Shown here piece by piece: positions 48,301 to 60,300 of a stretch of DNA of 64,000 nucleotides (position 1 is the first letter of the stretch; every line of letters starts with the position of its first letter). The DNA lies in NCBI GenBank assembly GCA_032622095.1, contig CP136064.1, forward strand, positions 134,051,129 through 134,115,128, in the 5' to 3' direction. Position numbers and translations under genes: made by a program. The DNA comes from Siphonodentalium dalli. Lineage: Eukaryota > Mollusca > Scaphopoda > Gadilida > Siphonodentaliidae. Below the pieces are notes generated by a model. That model was not told the origin of the DNA. It saw only the letters and a list, made by a program, of their open reading frames with translations, and did not search any database.

Positions 48301-51300
48301 AAAAAGCTGACCTGATTACAGTGAGGCTTCCTCTAGAGCACGTGTCATGTGACGTCACATGCTATGTCAATAACTTGAAGCACACACTGAATGAATTAAT
48401 ACAGTTGTTATCAGAACTGTCTTCAATAACGATCAACGTTAGTAGGGGCATAATTAGCTTTTTCGTCTGTACAACGTATGCTATGAAATACGCTTAGCTC
48501 CACGTTGAACTTGCGAAAAAAAAATTGAGCAGGCGGAACTATAAATGCTTCCGAGTTGTTAAAAGATAAAAGGTGTGACCAATGGAAACTTGGGAAATCT
48601 CAGACAAATATGACAGCAATTATTATACATCAATCAAAATTTAGTTAATAATCATCGCCATTCCATACATTGTTGCAACTTACAAGTATTCAATCAAGAC
48701 TTTTACTCCGCATGCAAGTGTTCCACACATGGTCATAACGTTACTCTGAGTCGGCACCTTTGATCTCTTTGTCAAAACAACTACCGGTAAACATCAAAGG
48801 AAGCACACAACCGACGTCGGCAGAAATACTATCACGACAGTGTGTATATATTTCTTTGATGTATTTGGCTTTGAAACTATGCGGGGAAATGGAGTGCATT
48901 GGGTGTATATAAGTCCATTATAGGAACAAACGCACAATATATATAAACATCGGAATCGGAAATCGGCCGATTGTGCCTCCAGTTATCGGAAATCGGTCCG
49001 ATAAGCTTTTTCATTATCGGAACATCACTAAATTAGAAACCATAGCTTTCTTTATCTGCACATTGGTAGTGTTGAAACGATTAGCGTTTTTATGGAATCG
49101 ACTAGTCGCCAGAGGTAATCGACTACTAGTCGACTAGTCGGACCCCTTCTAAGAGTTCCCGTTTCTATGCCCATATGACGTATAAAAAGGGCCATGTGCA
49201 GTTTTGAGTATCCAACTCTTCGTTTCAGAACGTTAAAACAGAAAGCACGTGAACTATATAATCTCCCGTTTTGCCCGTAAGTCTCCCAATTTGATGTCTT
49301 AAACCAGGCTCTCCTGCAACCTCCATATAATCTCATGGTTTGGGGAATGCAGGTAATAAAACATTTTATATAAACAAAATTGTCGCCGGTAACCAGGAAA
49401 TAAATAGGCAAGTCTCGTTAGTAAGTCTCGCTAACGAGATGTCTGGTGTGTTCTATTGTCTCTCTGAATTGGCGCCTCATGTCGCGGGGTGGGGGGGGGG
49501 GGGGGGGTGGGCGGTATGGGTATTAGAATGATCTAGGATCTATTCAGTTACTGAGTTGACTTTACCAGCTTGACATGTTGCGAATTATGTTTTGTATATC
49601 ATTGAAGCCATTTTGTTGCATCATTACTCTAGGAAGTTTTCACTGGTCAATTGTTCCCATTGAACTAGACAGTGTTCGGTCGGCAGCGACACTTTGTGTC
49701 TTTGATGATCAACATAAAAGAAACCGCGCATACCGGTACATGTGCATACATTGGGTTCAGTTCAGGTCATGGAGTTCACCGCTCATGCATGACTGGCAGT
49801 GGCATCGTTAAGATTCAATAATAAGATTTATTTCGTATTCAATATAATTATAATATATATATATCAACAGGACCCCACAAAAAGTTTAACTTGCAAGGGC
49901 AGGGCCCTTATGCTTGTATAATGATACAGTGTTATGTGTACCTATATTGGGTTAAAGGAACAATGCAATAAGCTCTGAGAAGTTAATATGTATTAACTGT
50001 TACAGATTACGTGATAATATTGCCATGCAATGGCACTGCTGTCATGATAGCACTTAGGTAGTGCTTTTTCTCGACTAGTCGACTAGCATATTTCGGGATC
50101 GACTAATTTAATAATCGCGTCGATTTCGACTAATCGATTAATCGTTTCAACACTACACATTGGCATAAGAGACATCAGAAAATAATATAGCCTTATCAAT
50201 AGCTAAGTAGTCCAAAGGCATGGGATGGAATTAGTGAATTGGGTTTAATGTCACTCCAAACAAATTTACCAGTACATAACACAAGATTTTGTACTGATTT
50301 AAACCGAATTTGGTGTGGTGACACGGGGTACCCTTGGCAGAGTTATAATGGTGTTAGTTTCTCAAACTTTGTTAACTTAAAAAACAAAACAAAAATTAAT
50401 TATTTATTAAACAAAAAATACTTCTTTTTTTTCTTTTTTTTTTACTTTTTTTTTATAAGAGTGAATATTTTTTCGAAAAAGGGCCATAACTCAGTTAAAA
50501 ATAGTCAGATCAAACCCATATTCGAACTCGATCTGTTTTTTCTGCTGAGAAATTCATATACAAAATTTGGTTCCAATCAGATAGAAAATATTTGAGTTAT
50601 CGCACCATGCGTAAAGTGTCTACGGACGGACAGACAGATGGACGGACTAACGACGAGTGGTCAATCCAGACATCAACACTATGTTTACCATACTATGGTA
50701 TGGGTAAACATAAAAAACAGTAAAAGGGCAAAGGATGGATATGTGCACAAGTCATTGGAACGCTTAATGGACATTTCTATGAATTTTGGCCTTCAAATAA
50801 TCATTAGATTTTGTAAAAAAAGGCCTATGTTTACAGTATTTCGCTGTGCCTTCTGGCAGGGTTTACTGTATACCGGCACAGGCCCGATAAACGGACACGG
50901 ATCCACTTTTGATGACAAAAAAACAATTTGAGTCAGTTATTTCCTAGTACCGCTACATTATCATGCCAACAGAGCCGTTTAATCTCCCATTTTGCAAATG
51001 AGTAAACAATTATTTCATAAGTTTGCATTGGTATCAGTTTGTATGTCTCGTTCTTATGGACGTCGAGATTTTGTCAATGTTGGTGTGATCATTGTATAAA
51101 TCTCATAACTCTGTCCCTATTCACATCATCCAAGGACCTCTCATTGTGAGATCCAAAGATTTAGTGATTTCAGATGATATGTTTAGGAGTTGAAGCAAGG
51201 AGTTAAATCTAAATTAGATAAAAAATATGTCTTTTTTATTCATTAGTTCAATCGAGCTAAACACTAAAAAAATATAAAAAAAATTTAATTGAGCTAAAAT

Positions 51301-54300
51301 CTAAAAAACACATTTTTAAAAGAGTTATGTCCCTGGCCCCGCCCATATATGGCCCAGTTACCCCATTTGAACAAATCTGAACTCCAGTCATCCAAGGACC
51401 CTTCATACCAAATATAAGCTAAATAGGCCCGATAGTTCTTGAGAAGAAGTAGTTTTAAGAATTACTATGGAGGGAAAGTGTTATGGCCCTGGCTTTGCAA
51501 GTTCTATTTGACCCGATGACCTCATTTTAACAAATCTGAATGTGAGTCACTCAGGAAACATCCACACCATATATGAACCCATCCGGTCTTATGGTTTTGG
51601 GAATGAAGACAGATGGATCAACGGACGAAAGGTTAGGAGTGATGACTATAGCTCCATAGGAGACTTCGTCTCAGGTGAGCTAAGAAATCAGATCAAACCC
51701 ATATTCAAGCTCGATCTGTATTTTAGGATGAGAAACTTACATACCAAAACTGGTGCCATTTAGAGGTGCCACGATTATTGATTTTGATAATCGATCATCA
51801 ATAATTTACTATAATCGATTAATCGTACCTAATAACATCAGTTGAAGTATTCCGTAATATGGTCTATTGGCTGGATGCTGGTTAACTGCACTGTCGCTGT
51901 ATGTTTGGCCGGTGTAATTTTTAAATCAACGGAGTGCATCATAGACCACTGTTAATGACCAATGAACACAATGCATTGAATACCAGCATAGTTCTCATCG
52001 ATTTTATGGTTATAATATTTGTGAGTTCATTAGGAATTTCAGTGTTATTAATAGCCAAACATACAAACAATATAAAAGTAGGAATGCACGACGGATGGCC
52101 GGCGGTTCCTTAAAAAAAAGAAGAGGAAACTATAAGTTTCATCAAACTTCCAGAGCGTGGATAACAATCGCAAGGTTGTGCCCCCAGTTGCAAATTGCAG
52201 GATTTAGAACAAGTTAAATATTTGATAATATCGAGTTTCATTCAGCATTCACCGCATGATGCGCAATAGCCTGTACTAGTAACATCTAAGTATACTCATG
52301 CAAACAAAGTATAGTCGAAAATGACATTGCGGAGAAAATCGCTGATTAACATGCTGTAGGTTTCCTGGTTTCCAGAGAATGTCAATCAACTCCCCTTTGG
52401 TCCAATCAGATTCAAGGGCGAGTACATTCAGTTCATTGAACAGGGTGGCAGTCAGCATATTTCAAAGACATAGTGCCGTCTTTCAAGTATAATAAAAGGT
52501 CAGCCGACCACAGTGTCCCCCGAAAATGTGGCAAATCGACGCTGCTTTGTTAAAGAAATTTAAAAAAATGTTGAAATGTTCTAAGTCGAAAGAATTTTTC
52601 CGTCATCTATATACATCTTGCACATCTCCAATATGTGGGTAACAATACTCTGAAGTTTCAAATATCTACGACCAAAACTGTAGGAGGAGTTGATTACACC
52701 ATGAAGGTACCCTCATATAGAAAATTATAAAAAAAAAAAAAATTCAAAGTCGAAAGGCCCATAAACTCTGGGAAAAATCATTGGATCAAACTCAAATTCG
52801 AACTTGACGTGTATTTTTATATCAATGACTCACTGAATGACTCACAAAAAAAACGAATTTTCAATTGAACAGTCCAAACTTGAGTTATCATCCGGAAACC
52901 AAGAAAAAGAAGAAAATTTAATTTTCTAAGTCGAAAATTTCGGGGGACAAATATACAATGAGGTCACCATAATTTCAAAGCTGCAGTGCCGCCAATTTGT
53001 AGAATATACAACGACCCGAAGAGTAACCATGTTGCATCATCAAATGAGCTGCCGACTGTTTGCAACATCACACTGTCCAATCGGCTCGCGGAATACCAGT
53101 GTGAACGTCGGAATACCAGTGTTGTACAGGAGAATACCAGTGTTTTTAAAGCCATGTTATGGTAAAATAATTAGAACCGGACGTCTATATAACGACAGAA
53201 AAGACATGGAAAGGTATATACGATTAATTTTGCATTTACCCAGTGGAGGAGTCACCTGATGATGTTCAGTTCGACTCTGGGCGATCTGGCCTTTGTTTAA
53301 AGCAGAAAAATAGGGTGTACAAACTCCTAGGGGGGGGTAAAATTTGGCCCTAATCGGTATTCTAGTGCGTTTTGTTTCATTCCTGAGTATAACTTGCGGA
53401 ATCTTTTATAAAATTCCGACAGCGGAATCTATCGGCTATACGTGCACATCGAAATCACTGGTGTGTATCAGTTGGAAATGCACGAAAATAAATCGATACG
53501 AGGGGCGGTGATCACTGAAAATGGCACGGCGAACTACCAGTGCATGCCAACGAGGGCTATCAGTTATATAGACGTCCGGTTCTAATTATTTTACCATAAC
53601 ATGGCTTTAAAAACACTGGTATTCTCCTGTACAACACTGGTATTCCGACATTCACACTGGTATTCCGCGAGCCGATTGGACAGTGTGAACATAAGTTTAA
53701 ATAGTAGTACCGGTACTCATGTTCTCAGAATCTATTTGATACGCGATCAAATGTTGTTAACCCTTCGGTTGTAGATTAAACTGTGTAAAACGAACACGTT
53801 ATTCAATAATATCCGGCATTTTCCAACGTCCGAAATAAATAACGCAGATTAATCGACTATGGAAAATTTGAAATGGTAATCGATTATCAGCTTTATCAAC
53901 GGTTCATCGATTATGCGATTAATCGTGGCACCCCTAGTGCCATTCAGATGAAAAATGTATGAGTTATCGCAGCATGTATGAATTCTATGTTAAAAAAGGG
54001 CCATAACTCCATAAAAAAATTGTATCAAACCCATTTTCAAACTCTGTTAAAAAATTGGATCAAACCCATATTGGAACTCTGTATTTTGTGCTCAGAAACT
54101 CATATACCAATTTCGTTTCAATTCAGATATAGAATGTTTGAGTTAATTATCGCACAATGCGTAAAATGTCTGACAGACAGACGAACGAACGAATGACAAG
54201 TGGTCAATCCAGACGTCGACAATATGTGTACCATACTATGGTATGGTACACATAAAAAGACCAGTAGAGTTGAGAAATAAGGCAAGCATACCTTCATTTT

Positions 54301-57300
54301 TTTTCCATTCTCTGTCTGTAGAGTTTGCTCCTGTAACTTTGACAGCTCGAATGCATCTTTGGCATGACCTAAAACACAAGACAGTTATGATACTAGGTAG
54401 TATGAATTACTGACAAAATGTCCAATGACGGGGCAGCAAAATATAACATTTTGAAATCGAGACAGAGATAAACGAGAGTCTGATAACAATCAGCAATAGT
54501 GATAAGTTATTTTCAGCTTGGACACTAAAATCTATTACATTCAATGTTAATCTTCAAGGATTAAAACAATTGTATTTTTTTTAAAGGGCCATAACTCTGT
54601 AAAAAAAAATTGGATCAAACCCAAATTTAATTTTTTTTATCTGTATTTTGGACTGAGAAACCCACATACCAAATGCACTATGAAACAACGTCAACCCAAC
54701 CAAACCTAATGCCAACAGTACTGACATTATTCCTGCTTTGTGTGGTTTGTCGCTGTCAAAACGTCATTAACTTTCGCGGGGAAATGCGATTGCCAATATG
54801 ACGTCGCTTTGGATACAACATATGACGTAACATAACAGTTTACGTGAACGTGCTTTTACTAATTTACTAAACTAGGCCTAAAAAACGGGACCTGTCCAGG
54901 GTAGGTAGGTAGGAATTTAAATTATTTTTATTTTTTTTTATACCCCGCTCGGAGGTGCTCCAAGCTGTATGATATTTCATATTTTGACAACCGAGTAGTC
55001 ATATACAGTCTTAAATTTTATTCCAAAATAGAGGGAACATATTGACACACATTGACAGTGGATAGATAATTAGATATACAAAATTGATAGATTACACTCC
55101 CCATTAAAGGTACTCAATCCGAACAGAGGGTCCCCATCTCAACAGATTCCAACAACAACAATCCGATCAGAGGGTCCAATATTACTATTTCTTTGGCTTT
55201 GGGGGTAAAAAATATTTGATTCAAGTCGAGGAACCCATCAAACAAAGCTCAGAGTTATTAGATATTGATTATTGAAATTTGTTATTTACTCGAGATGAGT
55301 ACTAATAATTGGGTCTGAATTTACAATTTGTAGGTTTACCAAGAACTGTTGAAGGAATAATATACATGTACGTATTCAATTTGTATATTTCCTAGCAACA
55401 ACTGGCTGCAACCGATTTTTTTGACAGTTCACACAAATGGGAGTCACAAACTTATACATTTTCCTGAGTGACAATTTAATTACCCCACCAAATTCCACAC
55501 AACAATACATCGAAATGTGTTGGAAAGTTTTAAACAGCTAGACTGGTCTCTGTGAAAGCTGTGTTTATAATTTATATTTTATTTTATTCTGTGATTGCTA
55601 TATAGCGCTGATTATTTCCAGATTAATTGACCACACCCAGTTAAAATTTAATACCGTTTGTGATATTGTCTAAATTAAAATTAATAGTATCAAAATTATT
55701 TTAAAACTTGAGTTTCTCAATCTTTAAAATTCCAGCGACTGTCTGTGGCATGCAAATTGGGTGAACTCAGTATTGATCACAATGCTGTAAAGATGCCACT
55801 TTATTGACAGTACACATCAATCATGACATGAATAGCTATATTGTAGCTAGGGCCAAAACAAAACTTGCTTGTTTCCTATCATGGAGCCAAAAAATTCCAG
55901 GTAGACAGGTATGGAATTTTTTTTTAAACAAACAATATGTCTAGATCTTTAATGCTTAAATGTATTCTCCTATGTGGAGCCTGTCTATGTATTATGTGGG
56001 AAAGAACTGAATCCAGCTCAATAAGGTGATTAGTTATATATCAAATTTGACAGGAATTTGGCTCCCAGGTGCCTGAGTATTACAAAATAGCAGATATAGC
56101 TATTAAAAAGTCTCCCAAAATCAGACTTAGAAGTCACCTTGCCACTGGAGTTCGCAGACACAAGAGGTGCATGGTGATCGTCAAACAACTGCCTTAAATA
56201 TTATGAGCCACGAAGGCTGCTATGTGATATTCTATACTCTAGTATAGTAGTAGCAGTAGTAATTATTATATTCAAATTAATAGTTTTAATATATGTGCAT
56301 GTATGATCTTGATATCAGTGAGTATTTAGACCTGCCAAAAAAATTCCCACCCTCCCACAAATGCTCAATGTTTGCATCCATACTAGTGTTACACCTTTTA
56401 TTGTCTGCCTATCACTCAAATTTATCGATATATTACCGAGAAATTCTGTGAAACAATCACTTAGTTTAAACAATATTTATTTGAACTAAACAGAACAAAA
56501 TTACAATCACTTGTCTATATGTCCAAACTCATTTGAGTTCTATTAACCAACACCACTTCACATATATAGGTTCAAACATGGACCAAAAGAATTCGTTTTA
56601 TTTTTGTTTAATGTTCCCTATTTTCGAGGTAGTAGTCCGTTCAGAGATTTAAATTTGTAAGTTTGTTTCCAATTATTACCACTTTAGAGGGCGTTCTCTA
56701 GTAGATTAACAGTATTTTACCCGAACGGTAAAAAGCCATAACGCTCGGTATCAAACCGGAAGTTATGCGTTAACGATATTAATGGCCCGCTTCCGGTTGC
56801 GATTTGCTAGGAATCTAATCAAAACGCAACCTAATTTCTGAATTCGGAATTTCTGTTAAAACAAGATTATAGTATATTATTACGAATAAAACTGATAGTT
56901 TACTGTAGTAGATGTAATAACAGATCAACAACACATTCAATGTGAGTAAGTTCCTTAGATATAGCCCTATTTTCGTGGTAAATAATATTAATTAGTCACG
57001 TGACAATTTGTTTGACAACAAACAGACGACACATGGTTTGAATTGTTAAAAGAGTTATTATTTCAGTTGACATATTGCTGCTTACTCACTCGTCTATGTT
57101 CTAGTTGGGTTTCATTTCAGAGAGTGGTAATAATAGTAATAACATGATTTTGTCGGGCGTTAGGTTTATTAACGGCCCTCCATAAATGATTAACAGCCCT
57201 CGGGCCATTAACGGGCCTCGACTTCGTCTCGGGCTTTTAATGAACCCCTCGGGCTGTTAATCATTTCTGTTGGGCCTTTAATAAACCATAACGCCCTCCA

Positions 57301-60300
57301 AAATCAAGTTATTGGTACATGTATATTAACTCCGGTTTGACGGGTTTTGTGAACATGATTTTCAGTTAATTAGTCTAATGACTCATTGAATTAAATTAAT
57401 GACTGCAAGTAATAGAAAACGGAAGATAATTTTGCATATTTGGACAGGCCAATGCAAAGAAATTACCGTGATCCCTGGTGATCCAGGAAAAAATTTAAAT
57501 TACATTCCGGAAAAATTAGGGTTGGGGTTTTTGAACATGGGTCGGTCTGGTTAGCAGAAACACAGTTAATTTTTTTTTAGGGCTAAAAGAAAAATTTATT
57601 TAGTTATATGACAAACATTTTAGACATTTACGAGATGACTCATGTTGTTTTCGCGACGTGGATAACAAAAATGTGCAGCTTTACGTAATTTCCATCATTT
57701 TCCGAATGGCATAGCAACCCGAGTCAGGTCAGTAATATTTATGATTTAAGTAATGATTATTGTTTAAAGTATAAACCATGTAAAGTCTTCATGCAATGAA
57801 TACTGTTATGTTAGCTATGTGAAAAGTAACATTTTGTAGTTTTAATTGAATTGCAATGACGTTTCAGGATTTTGAGCTTTGGGTCGATTTCAAAAGTGTC
57901 AGAATTATTTTTAATCTGACATTTTATTACTATGTCCTTTTCTGTCAGTTCAGAATCCGTGTGGTACCGGTTCACGCACGACAACATGTCTGTGCTATAG
58001 TTGACAGGCGCCATGATGTTTCTAGTCTGATTCATATGAACGCATTTGTGAAGTTTAATGGCTAAAATGCAGGATATATCCGCACACGGAAGTGTTTCCG
58101 CCATATTCAATCGCCATGTGCAATCGGCAAAATATCCGGTTACTTTCGATTTGCTAGTTAATACATATTCCGGCACAAGTATCGCGTGTTTTCTGGTTTC
58201 CGCTTTCGAGAAATCGGCGAGGTTTGGCGAACAATGACGAGGGAATACGAATATACTACAACAACAATGGCGGCACTTCCGTTTTTCGAGAATTGACGAT
58301 ATTTGCAAGGAAATGGTTTACTTGTTTAAGCTAATTATGAGATTGATTAAACTTTTTATCGAACTTACGAATTGTGTACATAAAACTGCCGCTTCTGCAT
58401 GTGAACTTACCTGGATCGTAGTTATGAAGGTTAACGACACGAGGTTACGTCTTATCCGATTGGATAAACCGCTGGCATCCATTTACGAGAAATATTTTTC
58501 CCAAAGTGACTCCCATTCGGAGGAAGAAATACGGAAGCACGAGCGGTCAATACATTCGTATTCTACTGTATAATTTTACGCATCGCTTACTGTCTTTTCT
58601 ATTTTGTCGATATGGTTAAGCACGTGGCTTTCCATACGTTCTAACTGGTGAATTTCAATTGAAATCCTACTTATAAACACATAGCGAGAGCCAGTTTTAA
58701 GGAGCCAATCAAAATGTTTGTTTCATTTTATCTTGGGATAAGAATTAAGATAAAAAAATGGCGTAGCGGAGCTGACACGGCAAGCTTTACGGAAGGAAAA
58801 GTCAACTAAACACTATTTTCTCTTCCGAATTTTAATGAAAACATATGGGTAAATCCTTAAGCAAATGTCAGTTAAAACATATCAAGACTGTTGAGTAAAT
58901 GAGCGGAAGGTATTTTTGTGAAGCTCAATGTTATGTTGATCCAGTACAATTAAAAGCGCATGTCGATATTCGAGTTAGGCGTTGAACTGAAGCGACAGAC
59001 ATAAATCCCATTAGAAATTTAGCTCAATTTAGCTACATGAATCGTGAGCTCAAATATGAGCTCATTTGGCACCTGTGCCGACCTGATTACTTTAATAATA
59101 ATATAGACTATATATAATAGTCGATATACTATATTATTATTATTATTGAACTAATGGTGTGTGCATTTATCATTGAATTTTGATAATAATCTCCAACAAC
59201 TGTACTAGTACGTGGTAGGCCTATGACCTAGACCCAGTTGAGTCACATACATGATATACACATGTATGAGACTCAGATCTCGTCAGTAGTGGCCGGATCT
59301 GATGCTCATACCTTTTCTAATTACAGGCGACAAAGGACTCCTGGTCGCAGATTCTGCTTGGTTCTCTTATTATGGTGACAATAAAGACAAAATTCCACCA
59401 AAAGTTCCGAAATCCGCGCCTTCATGAGCTAAAATAAAGACTTTTGTCATTTGTGCAAAAGAAATTGTTGTCTGTCTGTTTACGGAAGCGATATTTCACC
59501 ACATGTTAATGCTGTTTGTCATGCGCAGTTCAATGTTTCATGATGGTCAATAAAACGTGTACTCCACCCCGAAGACGACTGTTGGAAATGTGTACTTGGA
59601 AGATATTATGGAAAAACTAAATTCTTTTGCTAAATGTTATGCTACTATGCCAATTTATTACATATGTAATAAAAATATTACCGAAAAATTATCAACATAT
59701 ACTTTTTAATAGAATTGTTGCATCGAAAATATACTATTTAAAAAGTGTACTCCAAGCCAGAATGAGAAAAAGTGTAGCCGAGTTAGATCATGCTTTATTA
59801 CCCACTTCTACAAAATGTTGTATTATACTTTCAACAAGTTGTAGAAATATATTGGTGATATGAAGTAATTATTTTATTCAGTGAAACATAATCAGTTCTC
59901 ACATTTGTCATGGTGTCAAAAAATGACATACTCCGGCCCTGACGCCGACTCGGGGAAATTGTGTGTATACCGGTACCGGTACTCGGAAGATATATGGTAT
60001 AATTGCATCACTATACGGTATATATACTTATACCATTGTTAACTTCATTAAAAGTTGAACAAAACAATCATTCTCCTATTATAATAAAGTGTACATCGAA
60101 ATAGCATTAAAAAGTGTAGGCCTACTGCCCTACTCCGGATCCGACTCATACATTTGGCCAATATCGGGGTTTTTTTTTTCATTCAGTGTCTATTTGTTCA
60201 GTTTAATTACGGTACCTACTCTCGTCCTGTATCTGGGATTGGGATAAGCAGACTTCGTGGTAGCCGTTTTGTTATAGTTTTCTTTGTCCTGGTTTTCCCC

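Noticed and set aside
49052..49411. 119-codon minus-strand frame
   Set aside because: It starts inside a hAT terminal region, has no conserved motif and no sign of transposase.
50239..50595. 118-codon plus-strand frame
   Set aside because: Mostly low-complexity (a Phe run from poly-T) and a dispersed repeat.
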